From G963677185 sp963677185 (GTDB taxonomy: Bacteria; Bacillota; Syntrophomonadia; Syntrophomonadales; Syntrophomonadaceae): DNA of 64,000 bases. Positions 7,909-16,678 of the stretch are shown here, in pieces. Location: assembly GCA_963677185.1 (NCBI GenBank), contig OY781889.1, positions 2,480,001-2,544,000 of the forward strand. The letters are read 5' to 3'. Numbering within the stretch: the stretch's first letter is position 1; each line of letters starts with the position of its first letter. Below the pieces are notes generated by a model. It did not search any database, had not been told where the DNA came from, and saw nothing but the letters and a program-made list of their open reading frames with translations. The position numbers and the translations under genes were made by a program.

Positions 7909-9960
7909 ATGAAAGTATATTCCACTAAAAACATAAGAAATGTGGCCCTGGTTGGCCATGGCGGTACAGGAAAGACTTCACTGGCGGAAGCTATTATATA
8001 CAATACGGGAGTGTTGAGCAGACTGGGACGGGTTGATGATGGCAATACGGTATCCGATTATCTGCCCGAGGAAATCAAGAAGAAAATAACCATCAGCACG
8101 ACCATGGTGCCCTGCGAATACCGTGACACCAAAATCAATATATTGGACACTCCGGGATATGCCGATTTTTATTTCGAAGTGGTTGCAGCGATGAAAGTGG
8201 TTGAAACCGCTTTGTTTATGGCTTCAGCTTCGGCTGGCATCGAAGTGCAGACAGAAATTATTTGGGAAGACTTTGCGAACATACCTAAAGTACTATTTGT
8301 TAATAAGATGGAACGTGAAAATGCTGATTTTTACAAGGTTCTCGACCAGGTCAAGGAAAAGATCGGGGTCAATGTAGTTCCGGTCATGCTGCCGGTTGGA
8401 GCGGAAGACCAGTTCAAAGGCGTGGTTGACCTGATTAAGATGAAGGCATATATCTACGAAAAAGGCACCGGCAAATTCACCACCGAAGAAATTCCTGCGG
8501 ACATGGAAGACCTGGTAGAAGAATACAAGATGATGCTGATGGAAGCAGCCGCTGAATCAGACGATGATCTGCTGACCAAGTATCTGGACGGTGTAGAACT
8601 CACCGACGAAGAAGTCTTTTCCGGCATTAAGGAAGCCGCATCATCAGGAAGCGCGGTGTTTGCTTTTTGTGGTTCCGCTGTTAACAACATGGGCGTGCAG
8701 CCCCTCATGGATTTCATAGTCGATTGTGCGCCAACCCCTGACAAGAATGAGCTGGTACGGGATCAGGACGACATTGAGAATGCGCCGCTGTCAGCCCAGG
8801 TTTTTAAAACCATTGCCGACCCCTACATTGGCAGGCTCACCATGTTCAAGGTCTTCAACGGCAAGTTGAAATCCGATAGCGTTATATTCAATGGAAACAA
8901 AGAAAAAGATGAAAAAATATCCCAGATCCTGGTAATGCAGGGCAAGGAACAAAAGCCGGTGCCAGAGCTTTTTGCGGGCGATATTGCCGCAGTTGCCAAG
9001 CTCTCGGTAACTGCCACTTCAGATACCCTGACAACCAAGTCTAATCCCAGGATTTTGGACCCGATAGTATTTCCGCAGCCCTGCTTGAGCATGGGCATTG
9101 AGCCCAAGAGCAAAGGCGACGAAGATAAGCTGTCCGGAGCAATACAGCGCCTTGTGGAAGAGGATCCCACTATCAAGGTTGAAAAGAATCCTGAAACCCG
9201 CCAGACTATTATGAGAACCATGGGAGACACCCACATGGATACGGTTGTCGACAAGCTGGCGAGGAAATACGGAGTCGATGTATCTGTGAAGGACATGAAA
9301 ATACCTTATCGTGAAACCATCCGCGGTTCGGTCGAGGTTGAAGGCAAGCATAAAAAGCAATCGGGTGGTCATGGGCAGTTTGGACATGTTTGGATTCGTT
9401 TTGAACCCAATCCTGACAGCAATTTTGAGTTTGCAGAAAAGGTATTTGGCGGATCGGTTCCCAGGAATTTTTTCCCGGCAGTTGAAAAAGGCTTGATCGA
9501 AGCTATGGAAGACGGCGTACTGGCAGGATATCCGGTAACCAATATCAGAGCCACTTTATTCGACGGATCTTATCATTCGGTTGACTCTTCTGAAATGGCG
9601 TTCAAGCTGGCTGCCCGCCTGGCATTTAAAAAGGGTGTAGAAATGGCCAAGCCGGTGCTTACCGAACCCGTTATGAACGTTGAAATCACCATACCTGATA
9701 ATTTCCTGGGGGATATTATCGGTGACTTAAATAGCAAGCGCGGCCGGGTGCTGGGCATGGAACCTCTTGGAAAGAAACAGGTAGTAAAAGCCCAGGTTCC
9801 ACTTGCTGAAATGACCCGCTATGCTATCGATTTGAAATCTATAACCCAGGGACGGGGCCGCTTCAAAATGGAAATGTCTCATTACGAAGAGGTTCCCGCT
9901 CAAGATGCTGAAAAGATTATCGCCAAAGCACGCCAGGAAAAGGAAGACCACGAGAAATAG
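7909..9960 (+). CDS. Elongation factor G-like translational GTPase
   Basis: The protein has 683 residues with the full EF-G layout: GTPase domain, domain II, and EF-G domains III, IV and V. G1 is GHGGTGKT (about 16-23) rather than the AHIDAGKT of canonical EF-G, and G3 is DTPGYADF. This places it in the EF-G-like paralogue group found in many Clostridia, not the housekeeping FusA of the str operon. G4 reads NKME (132-135) where NKxD is expected, an unusual Asp to Glu change. Its role is not settled in the family. GAGGAGG lies just ahead of the ATG and a strong terminator follows, so the gene is probably a single unit. Confidence 0.85.
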   Translation: MKVYSTKNIRNVALVGHGGTGKTSLAEAIIYNTGVLSRLGRVDDGNTVSDYLPEEIKKKITISTTMVPCEYRDTKINILDTPGYADFYFEVVAAMKVVETALFMASASAGIEVQTEIIWEDFANIPKVLFVNKMERENADFYKVLDQVKEKIGVNVVPVMLPVGAEDQFKGVVDLIKMKAYIYEKGTGKFTTEEIPADMEDLVEEYKMMLMEAAAESDDDLLTKYLDGVELTDEEVFSGIKEAASSGSAVFAFCGSAVNNMGVQPLMDFIVDCAPTPDKNELVRDQDDIENAPLSAQVFKTIADPYIGRLTMFKVFNGKLKSDSVIFNGNKEKDEKISQILVMQGKEQKPVPELFAGDIAAVAKLSVTATSDTLTTKSNPRILDPIVFPQPCLSMGIEPKSKGDEDKLSGAIQRLVEEDPTIKVEKNPETRQTIMRTMGDTHMDTVVDKLARKYGVDVSVKDMKIPYRETIRGSVEVEGKHKKQSGGHGQFGHVWIRFEPNPDSNFEFAEKVFGGSVPRNFFPAVEKGLIEAMEDGVLAGYPVTNIRATLFDGSYHSVDSSEMAFKLAARLAFKKGVEMAKPVLTEPVMNVEITIPDNFLGDIIGDLNSKRGRVLGMEPLGKKQVVKAQVPLAEMTRYAIDLKSITQGRGRFKMEMSHYEEVPAQDAEKIIAKARQEKEDHEK

Positions 9961-9980
9961 GCGATTCATAAAAATAACCC

Positions 9981-10020
9981 GGCATCAAGGTTTATCCTCG
10001 ATAACCTTGATGCCTTTTTA
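9981..10020 (+). terminator. Rho-independent terminator after EF-G-like gene
   Basis: A 15-bp stem (left arm from 9981, right arm ending at 10014, one bulged base) with a short loop is followed directly by TTTTTA. Confidence 0.9.
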
Positions 10021-10075
10021 ATTCACTGGAAAAGTACATTAGTTTGTTTTATAGTTTTAAGCAGGAGGGCAAAAA

Positions 10076-11137
10076 ATGTACCATAAATTGCCAGCAGTTT
10101 TGGCCGGTGTAGACCTGGGCAGCTTTGATGGCCTGAATATAAACGACATCGCCATAGCGGCGCTTATCATTGCTTTTTGTTTTCTTTTGCAGAAGCAAAG
10201 CCATCGCGTTTTAACCGCACTGGGAAGACGCATCAGCATCAGACCGGAAGAAAGCGGCATTACCAGGATTTTGACCGCATTGCAAACTCCGCTGTCAATA
10301 TTCATAATGCTGCTCGGTCTGTATGGTGCTATACATCTGTTTGCGCTGAGCGAATACCCTGCAGAAATTTTGCTTAAAACATTTCGGAGCTTTTGTGCTC
10401 TGCTGATATTGTGGTGGCTTTACAATATGGCCAGCAACCGGGGCGGATATATCCAATACCAGCTGGAGGAACGGCTGAAAGTAGATCCTGCCTTCAGTCC
10501 GGTGATGCTCAACATAATCAAGGTGTTGATCGTGATTATTGGCCTGGTACTGGTTGCTGGCGAATGGGGTTATGATTTGACCGCGATTGTAGCCGGACTG
10601 GGACTGGGCGGACTGGCTCTGGCCCTGGCCGCTAAAGACACCCTGGCTAACCTGTTCGGGGGATTTATCATCCTGACCGAGAAGCCCTTCAAGATCGGGG
10701 ACTGGGTACAGACCCGGGTAGTGGACGGGGTGGTTGAAGAAATAGGGTTTCGCAGTTGCCGCTTCCGCACTTTTACCCAGGCAGTGGTTACCGTTCCAAA
10801 CTATGCTCTTACCAATGAAGCTATAACCAACTGGTCGAAAGCTGGCAAGCGGCGGATAGACTTTAACCTGCCGCTGGCTCTGTCCACGCCGGCCGAAGCG
10901 CTGGCCATGCTGGTTGACGGCATCAAAGCATTATTGAATAGTCACGAGGGTGTTCATCAGGAAACTATCAACGTGTGTTTTGAACGATTAAGCGGCGGCA
11001 GCCTGGATGTTTTTGTATGCTTTTACACCATCGCCACCGATCAGGCTGAGTATTTAAATGTTAAAGAAGATGTTAACTATCGAATCCTGGCCTTGATGGA
11101 TCAGTCGAACATTGTGTTTCAAGGGGCGGACAAATAG
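10076..11137 (+). CDS. MscS-family mechanosensitive channel
   Basis: The protein has 353 residues with four or so N-terminal hydrophobic segments. The MscS pore helix pattern follows near residues 175-215 (IVAGLGLGGLALALAAKDT, then LANLFGGFIIL), then the beta domain beginning KPFKIGDWV, and a C-terminal alpha/beta domain. Channels of this family open under membrane tension and release solutes on osmotic downshock. AGGAGGGC lies ahead of the ATG. The gap to polC is 26 bases, so they may be co-transcribed. Confidence 0.9.
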   Translation: MYHKLPAVLAGVDLGSFDGLNINDIAIAALIIAFCFLLQKQSHRVLTALGRRISIRPEESGITRILTALQTPLSIFIMLLGLYGAIHLFALSEYPAEILLKTFRSFCALLILWWLYNMASNRGGYIQYQLEERLKVDPAFSPVMLNIIKVLIVIIGLVLVAGEWGYDLTAIVAGLGLGGLALALAAKDTLANLFGGFIILTEKPFKIGDWVQTRVVDGVVEEIGFRSCRFRTFTQAVVTVPNYALTNEAITNWSKAGKRRIDFNLPLALSTPAEALAMLVDGIKALLNSHEGVHQETINVCFERLSGGSLDVFVCFYTIATDQAEYLNVKEDVNYRILALMDQSNIVFQGADK

Positions 11138-11163
11138 CAGGCAGGCAACACGGAGGATTTTTA

Positions 11164-14100
11164 ATGGGGCTTAGTTTTGAAAGCTGGATTCGCCATAACC
11201 TTAATTTTGAAATTGATGAGGCCATGAATGGTGCATTGATCGAAAAAGTCGAAGTATCCAAGCAAAATGGTCACTGGCGTATTCACCTTGATCTTCCCAG
11301 ACCGGTGGAACGCGATTCGCTGGATCACCTGGCCCGGCTAATTGAACAGAATCATGAATACCTGGACACGGTTGATTTTCGCATCCGGGTCATAAACAAC
11401 CAGGCAATCAAAAAAATGATAATGGAACGCCGGCAGGACATTAACAGCTACTGTCTAGAAAAGAAAGGTTTTGCCCTGTCTGATGAGGTTGTCATCGAGC
11501 CCGAAGGACACCGGATGAACCTCATCGTTGATGAAGACGAGCTTTATGAAGGCATGCTTAACAACGGCATTTGCTCTGCGGTCAGGTCATGGCTGAAGAA
11601 CCAGTACAGCCTGGAAACCGTGGTAAGGGTGCTCAAAACCAATCACCCGCAAGCTGCCAGCAATCCCCGGCAGTTTGTTATTGATCAGAACCTGCATGAC
11701 GCTTCAGTGGCTTACAATCCGCCCGCAATCGCTGCATTTAAGAGCCGGGCCCGCAAGCCGGAATTTCGCAAACTGAAAGGCAATCCCCTGCCCCTAAAAG
11801 AATTAACCGAAGGCATGCGCGGAGTGCTCATTGAAGCCGTGGTGCTGGAACGTAACATTCAAGCGCTCAAAGGTGGTTCTTTCGTAGTCAGCTATGCGCT
11901 TACCGACTATGCGGACAGCATTCTGGCTAAAATATTTCTGGATCGCCCTGAAGACGATGGAATTGAACCGGGAAGCTGGCTTCGCTTCAAGGGCGGCATA
12001 CGCTATGATCAATACCACCGCGATATAGCGCTATTTATTGAGGCTATGATGCCGATCAAAGAAAAAGTCCGGCAGGATGATGCCCCGGTTAAGAGAGTGG
12101 AGCTTCATGCCCACACTAAAATGAGCTTTATGGACGGCCTGACCGATGTTTCAGAAATGGTGAAAAAGGCGGCCCGGTGGGGGCATTCTGCCATTGCCAT
12201 AACCGATCACGGCTGTGTTCAATCCTTTCCAGACGCATACAAAGCTGGTCAAAAACATAAAATCAAGGTGATTTTTGGTGTTGAAGCCTATCTGGTTGAG
12301 GAAGACAAAAAGGAAAAACCCTATCACATTATAATTCTCGCCCGTAATGACAAAGGTCTGCACAATCTGTACCAGCTGGTAAGCAAGGGCTATATAGAAA
12401 ATTTCCACAGCCATCCCAAGATTAAACGCAGCGAACTGCAGGAATATCGACAGGGGCTGATGCTGGGCAGCGCCTGTGAAAAAGGCGAGCTTTTTCAGGC
12501 ATTGATGAATGGCGCAGAAGAAGAGCAGCTGGCATCCATAATCGATTTCTATGACTATCTGGAGATTCAACCCCCTGGAAACAACCAGTTCCTGGTACGC
12601 GGAGGACAGCTGACCACCGAAGGGCTTCAAGATTTAACCCGCAGGATTGTCGACCTGGGTATAAAACATAACAAGCCGGTAGTGGCTACTGGCGATGTTC
12701 ATTTTTTAGAGCCTCATGAAGAGCAGTTTAAAACCATATTGCTGGCCGGACAAGGGTACAAAGACTCTGAAGATGTTGCCCCGCTGTACTTGAAAAGCAC
12801 TGCAGAAATGATGGATGACCTTTCGTTTCTGGGCAGCGAGCTGTCCGAATGGGTGGTGGTGGCATGCCCGAACCAAATTGCAGCAGCGATAGATGATATC
12901 AAGCCGGTCCCGGACGGATTTTGCCCGCCGGTGATTGACGGTTCGGAGGAAGAAATAACCAGGCTTACCTATCAACGAGCCCGGGAAGTATATGGCGATA
13001 CTCTTAATCCATGTGTTGAAGAACGTATTGAACGCGAGCTGAAATCGATCAACGGTTATGGATATAGCGTGCTTTACCTTGTAGCCCACAGACTGGTGCG
13101 CAAATCCAACCTGGATGGCTATCTGGTAGGATCGCGCGGTTCGGTGGGCTCCTCACTGGTGGCATTTTTAACCGGCATCACAGAAGTAAACGCCCTTCCG
13201 CCTCATTACATCTGCCCGGCCTGCAAATTCACCGAATTTATAATGGATGGTTCCGTGGGATGCGGACCGGATCTTCCTGAACGCGTGTGCCCGCACTGCG
13301 AGTCCGAACTCTACAAAGACGGATTCGACATTCCCTTTGAAACCTTCATGGGCTTTGAAGGGGACAAGGTTCCAGATATTGATCTTAACTTTTCCGGTGA
13401 TTATCAGAGCCGTGCTCATGCTTACGTGGAAGAGATATTCGGACGGGAAAATGTATTCCGGGCAGGAACCATATCCACCATCGCCGAGCAAACCGCGTTC
13501 GGCTTTGTCAAAAAATGGTGCGAAGAAAAGGACCTGCGCCTGCGCCAGGTTGAAATGACCCGACTGGCCCGAGGCATAACCGGGGTAAGGCGAACCACCG
13601 GACAGCATCCCGGCGGTCTGGTAGTTGTTCCGAGGGGACGCCAGATAACAGAATTTACGCCGATTCAGCATCCTGCTGACAACAAGGATGGGGGAATAAT
13701 CACCACTCATTTTGATTACCATGCCATTGACGAACAACTGGTCAAGCTTGATATTCTTGGACATGACGATCCGACCGTGATCCGCATGCTTGAGGACTTG
13801 ACATCAATTAAGGCAACCGGCATCAGCCTTAGCGACCCGCAGACCCTGTCTATTTTTTCCGGTGTGGAAGCCCTGGGCGTTGGACCAGGCGATATTGATT
13901 CAGAAGTTGGAACTTTTGGCATACCCGAATTCGGCACCCGTTTCGTCCGCCAGATGCTCAATGCTACTCGTCCTACGAGCTTTGCCGACCTGGTGCGCAT
14001 CAGCGGCCTTTCCCATGGCACTGACGTTTGGCTGAACAATGCTCAAGAGTTGATTCATAATGAGACCGCTACGTTGCGGGAGGTTATTTGCACCCGCGAC

Positions 14101-14793
14101 GATATCATGACCTATTTAATCTATCAGCAAATGGATAAAAAATTGGCATTTAAAATTATGGAAAGCGTTCGCAAAGGCAGAGGAGTCGATGAGGGCGACG
14201 CTTCAGTTATGATGGAGCGCGGCATTCCTGACTGGTATGTGGAATCATGCCGTAGAATACGGTACATGTTTCCGAAAGCCCATGCGGTTGCATATGTGAC
14301 TATGGCTTTTCGCATTGCCTGGTTCAAGGTTAATTACCCGCTGGCATTTTATGCCGCTTACTTCAGCGTGAGAGCTGACGAACTGGATCCCGCGGCTATG
14401 CTTGCCGGGATACCATTGATTAAAAGACGTATTGAAGAGATCGATAAATTAGGGCAGAAGGCTACCGATAAAGAAAAGAAATTGGTAACCAATCTGGAAG
14501 TGGCGCTGGAGATGCATATCCGAGGTTATCGCTTTTACCCGGTCGACCTGATGAATTCAGATGCAAGCCGTTTCCAACTGGCTGGAGACGGATTGTTGAT
14601 GCCCTTTTCCGCTCTGGCCGGGGTTGGCGAAACAGCGGCAAAGTCGCTGGTGGAAGCCAGGGGACCGGAAGCATACCTGTCCATTGAGGATTTGCAGGTC
14701 CGCTCCAGGGTCAATAAAACCGTTATTGAAGTGCTCAGGCAGGAGGGCTGCCTGGAAGGTCTTCCGGAGAGCAGCCAGATGACCCTCTTCTAG
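11164..14793 (+). CDS. polC: DNA polymerase III alpha subunit PolC lacking the exonuclease domain
   Basis: The replicative polymerase of Gram-positive type, 1209 residues against about 1430-1440 in Bacillus. The N-terminal domain and OB fold (about 215-300) are followed by the PHP domain starting RVELHAHTKMSFMDG (about 312). The zinc motifs CPAC and CPHC flank DGSVGCG, and the palm carries PDIDLNFSG; the C-terminus ends in a clamp-binding-like QMTLF. The DnaQ-like 3'-5' exonuclease normally inserted in the PHP domain is missing. The sequence passes from GVEAYLVEEDKK straight to EKPYHIIILARN (about residues 373-395), and no DxE exonuclease motif is present anywhere. The frame is intact, so this is a clean absence. 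GGAGG precedes the ATG. Confidence 0.93.
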   Translation: MGLSFESWIRHNLNFEIDEAMNGALIEKVEVSKQNGHWRIHLDLPRPVERDSLDHLARLIEQNHEYLDTVDFRIRVINNQAIKKMIMERRQDINSYCLEKKGFALSDEVVIEPEGHRMNLIVDEDELYEGMLNNGICSAVRSWLKNQYSLETVVRVLKTNHPQAASNPRQFVIDQNLHDASVAYNPPAIAAFKSRARKPEFRKLKGNPLPLKELTEGMRGVLIEAVVLERNIQALKGGSFVVSYALTDYADSILAKIFLDRPEDDGIEPGSWLRFKGGIRYDQYHRDIALFIEAMMPIKEKVRQDDAPVKRVELHAHTKMSFMDGLTDVSEMVKKAARWGHSAIAITDHGCVQSFPDAYKAGQKHKIKVIFGVEAYLVEEDKKEKPYHIIILARNDKGLHNLYQLVSKGYIENFHSHPKIKRSELQEYRQGLMLGSACEKGELFQALMNGAEEEQLASIIDFYDYLEIQPPGNNQFLVRGGQLTTEGLQDLTRRIVDLGIKHNKPVVATGDVHFLEPHEEQFKTILLAGQGYKDSEDVAPLYLKSTAEMMDDLSFLGSELSEWVVVACPNQIAAAIDDIKPVPDGFCPPVIDGSEEEITRLTYQRAREVYGDTLNPCVEERIERELKSINGYGYSVLYLVAHRLVRKSNLDGYLVGSRGSVGSSLVAFLTGITEVNALPPHYICPACKFTEFIMDGSVGCGPDLPERVCPHCESELYKDGFDIPFETFMGFEGDKVPDIDLNFSGDYQSRAHAYVEEIFGRENVFRAGTISTIAEQTAFGFVKKWCEEKDLRLRQVEMTRLARGITGVRRTTGQHPGGLVVVPRGRQITEFTPIQHPADNKDGGIITTHFDYHAIDEQLVKLDILGHDDPTVIRMLEDLTSIKATGISLSDPQTLSIFSGVEALGVGPGDIDSEVGTFGIPEFGTRFVRQMLNATRPTSFADLVRISGLSHGTDVWLNNAQELIHNETATLREVICTRDDIMTYLIYQQMDKKLAFKIMESVRKGRGVDEGDASVMMERGIPDWYVESCRRIRYMFPKAHAVAYVTMAFRIAWFKVNYPLAFYAAYFSVRADELDPAAMLAGIPLIKRRIEEIDKLGQKATDKEKKLVTNLEVALEMHIRGYRFYPVDLMNSDASRFQLAGDGLLMPFSALAGVGETAAKSLVEARGPEAYLSIEDLQVRSRVNKTVIEVLRQEGCLEGLPESSQMTLF

Positions 14794-14844
14794 TATTCGA
14801 AAAGGATTTTTTTCAAAAGCTTATTACTTATTGTATTTACTGAG

Positions 14845-14866
14845 CAGAATAATATATATTATTCTG
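14845..14866. promoter_or_regulatory. Perfect 22-bp AT-rich palindrome upstream of speD
   Basis: Bases 14845-14866 equal their own reverse complement (CAGAAT...ATTCTG around an AT core). The gene-poor stretch 14794-15011 otherwise holds only the speD ribosome binding site. The palindrome contains TAATAT and TATATT -10-like words. It could be an operator overlapping a promoter or a small hairpin; no regulator can be named. Confidence 0.45.
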
Positions 14867-15011
14867 TGCAGTTGTTAAAATAAGGCTGGCTTGTATTTAA
14901 CCAGGTGGAAATGCGCCATCATTAACGCTCCCGATTCCATTTATGGGCATGGGGCTCCAGACTGCACTGTTAGGCGCCAGTGCGTATATCAAGGTTAAAG
15001 GGGGGAGCAAT

Positions 15012-15899
15012 ATGTACATCAGGCCAATCAAAAAAAAGATGAAACTGTATGGCTTTAACAATCTCACCAAAACCTTGAGTTTCAATTTCTATGACATTTG
15101 CTATGCGATCACTGCCGAACATCGCCGGGAATATATTGAATACGTTGATGAAGAGTATAATGCCGAACGGCTGACCGGGATTCTGGAAGAAGTGTCCCAA
15201 ATAATAGGAGCGACAATTCTTAATGTTGCCAGGCAGGATTATGACCCTCAGGGTGCCAGCGTTACCATTCTTATTGCCGAAGATCATACCGCACAAAGTG
15301 ATTTGGGCGCTTCATTACCCTGCTCATTGCATCCTGAAGCTATCGTGGGGCATCTTGATAAAAGCCATTTAACCGTGCATACTTATCCGGAAAGCCATCC
15401 TGACAAAGGCATCAGCACATTTCGGGCGGATATAGATATATCAACATGCGGTCAAATATCGCCGTTGTCGGCTCTTAATCATTTGTTAGACAGTTTTAAG
15501 CCTGATATTGCGGTTATGGATTACCGGGTAAGGGGTTTTACCCGGGATATTACCGGCAAAAAGCTCTATATGGACCACAAGATAAACTCAATACAGAACT
15601 TTATTGCGAAAAAGACCCGCAACCAGTATCAAATGATCGATGTTAACATATACCAGGAAAACATTTTTCACACCAAGATGATAATCAAGGAATTCGATTT
15701 AAATAATTATTTATTTGGTACGGCCAAGGAAGACCTGCTTCCTGTAGAAAGAAGACGGATCAGACAGAGTATCAACAAGGAGATGCAGGAAATCTATTTT
15801 GGACGCAACCTTCCCAAATTGAAAACAAAAAAGAAAAAACCATCAGAGGCTCATTTGCATCGAAAAGGAGCAGAAAAAGAAACAACTATTGAGGAGTAA
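15012..15899 (+). CDS. speD: S-adenosylmethionine decarboxylase proenzyme, E. coli SpeD class
   Basis: The protein of 295 residues makes decarboxylated SAM, the aminopropyl donor for spermidine. It resembles the long Gram-negative SpeD rather than the ~125-residue SpeH class common in Firmicutes. The self-cleavage site is HLDKSHLTVHTYPE with cleavage expected between K117 and S118, where the serine becomes pyruvoyl. STFRADIDISTCG, DYRVRGFTRDI, and NVYQENIFHTKM follow as in E. coli. ATG 15012 follows AAAGGGGGGAG; an in-frame ATG at 14943 lacks family similarity. The Lys-rich tail is unusual. No spermidine synthase gene is visible nearby. Confidence 0.92.
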   Translation: MYIRPIKKKMKLYGFNNLTKTLSFNFYDICYAITAEHRREYIEYVDEEYNAERLTGILEEVSQIIGATILNVARQDYDPQGASVTILIAEDHTAQSDLGASLPCSLHPEAIVGHLDKSHLTVHTYPESHPDKGISTFRADIDISTCGQISPLSALNHLLDSFKPDIAVMDYRVRGFTRDITGKKLYMDHKINSIQNFIAKKTRNQYQMIDVNIYQENIFHTKMIIKEFDLNNYLFGTAKEDLLPVERRRIRQSINKEMQEIYFGRNLPKLKTKKKKPSEAHLHRKGAEKETTIEE

Positions 15900-15982
15900 A
15901 CAAACGCCGCTTATCTGAACGAATACTGTGCCGGGCAGCCCTAAAGACGGGCCTGGCATAAGGATTCAGGCAATATTACCTG

Positions 15983-16012
15983 TTGATATCTTGAATGTTA
16001 TTGTGATATACT
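15983..16012 (+). promoter_or_regulatory. Candidate promoter of the rimP-nusA-infB operon
   Basis: TTGATA (15983-15988) and TATACT (16007-16012) are 18 bases apart, about 35 bases before the attenuator-like hairpin. The rest of the 15900-16186 spacer holds that hairpin and a second imperfect one at about 16101-16121. Confidence 0.5.
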
Positions 16013-16046
16013 GCTACAGTAGAATTACAACTTGCCATTGCGTAGG

Positions 16047-16075
16047 AAAGTGGGTAGGTGCCCACTTTTTCTTTT
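16047..16075 (+). terminator. Attenuator-like hairpin in the rimP leader
   Basis: The perfect 8-bp stem AAAGTGGG/CCCACTTT with a six-base loop is followed by TTCTTTT. It lies between the candidate promoter and rimP, so it can act as a leader terminator that sets readthrough into the nusA-infB operon. It could also end speD transcription. Confidence 0.6.
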
Positions 16076-16186
16076 GCAGATGTTGATATTTACTGATTAC
16101 AAGGTCAGACGGTCTGGCCTTTATCTGTCAGAGGCTGAATTTGAGCCTTTAGATGACTTTTTCTGGTTGTAACAAGGAGTAATGAT

Positions 16187-16663
16187 TTGCGAAAGCCCTC
16201 CATGAATCGTAAACAGGTTGAGGCAGTCATGGAAACCATTCTTTCCGGCACCGGAGCAGAGCTGGTTGACCTGGAGTATCACCGTGAAGCAGGCGGGCAG
16301 ATGCTGCGCTGTTTCATTGACTATGCCGATGGTGTAGGATTGGATACCTGCCAGAGAATCAGCCGCCACATTATGAATGTGCTGGAAGAGAAGGACCTGA
16401 TACCCTATGATTACCTGGAAGTGTCATCACCCGGCACCAACCGGATCATAAAAAAAGACAAGGATTTTCTCCGGTTTACCGGAGAGCTGGTTAAAATACG
16501 AACTCTGGAGGCGCGGGACGGCCAGCGCAACTTTACCGGAATACTAACAGCGTTTGACGACGAAAACATAGTTATTGAGATCCCCGATATGGAGGGCGAA
16601 GATAAGACGGTCACCCTGCCCAGGAGCACAATATCAACCGTCAGATTGCATCCGGAATTGTAA
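16187..16663 (+). CDS. rimP: Ribosome maturation factor RimP
   Basis: A 158-residue RimP needed for 30S subunit maturation. The N-terminal alpha/beta domain has ELVDLEYHREAGGQMLRCFID; the motif LEVSSPGTNRIIKKDKDFLRFTG (about residues 84-105) marks the family, followed by an Sm-like C-terminal barrel. TTG 16187 is taken as start because AAGGAG lies seven bases upstream. An ATG at 16181 is in another frame that soon closes. It is the first gene of the nusA-infB block and 15 bases from nusA. Confidence 0.92.
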   Translation: MRKPSMNRKQVEAVMETILSGTGAELVDLEYHREAGGQMLRCFIDYADGVGLDTCQRISRHIMNVLEEKDLIPYDYLEVSSPGTNRIIKKDKDFLRFTGELVKIRTLEARDGQRNFTGILTAFDDENIVIEIPDMEGEDKTVTLPRSTISTVRLHPEL

Positions 16664-16678
16664 TGAGGAGGAGCTATA

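Noticed and set aside
7909..9960. Canonical fusA
   Set aside because: The P-loop GHGGTGKT, the lack of neighbouring rpsL-rpsG-tuf genes and the stand-alone unit point to the EF-G-like paralogue group.
14943..15011. Earlier ATG (14943) as the speD start
   Set aside because: The added 23 residues have no family match, while ATG 15012 follows a strong purine-rich site and gives the standard N-terminus.
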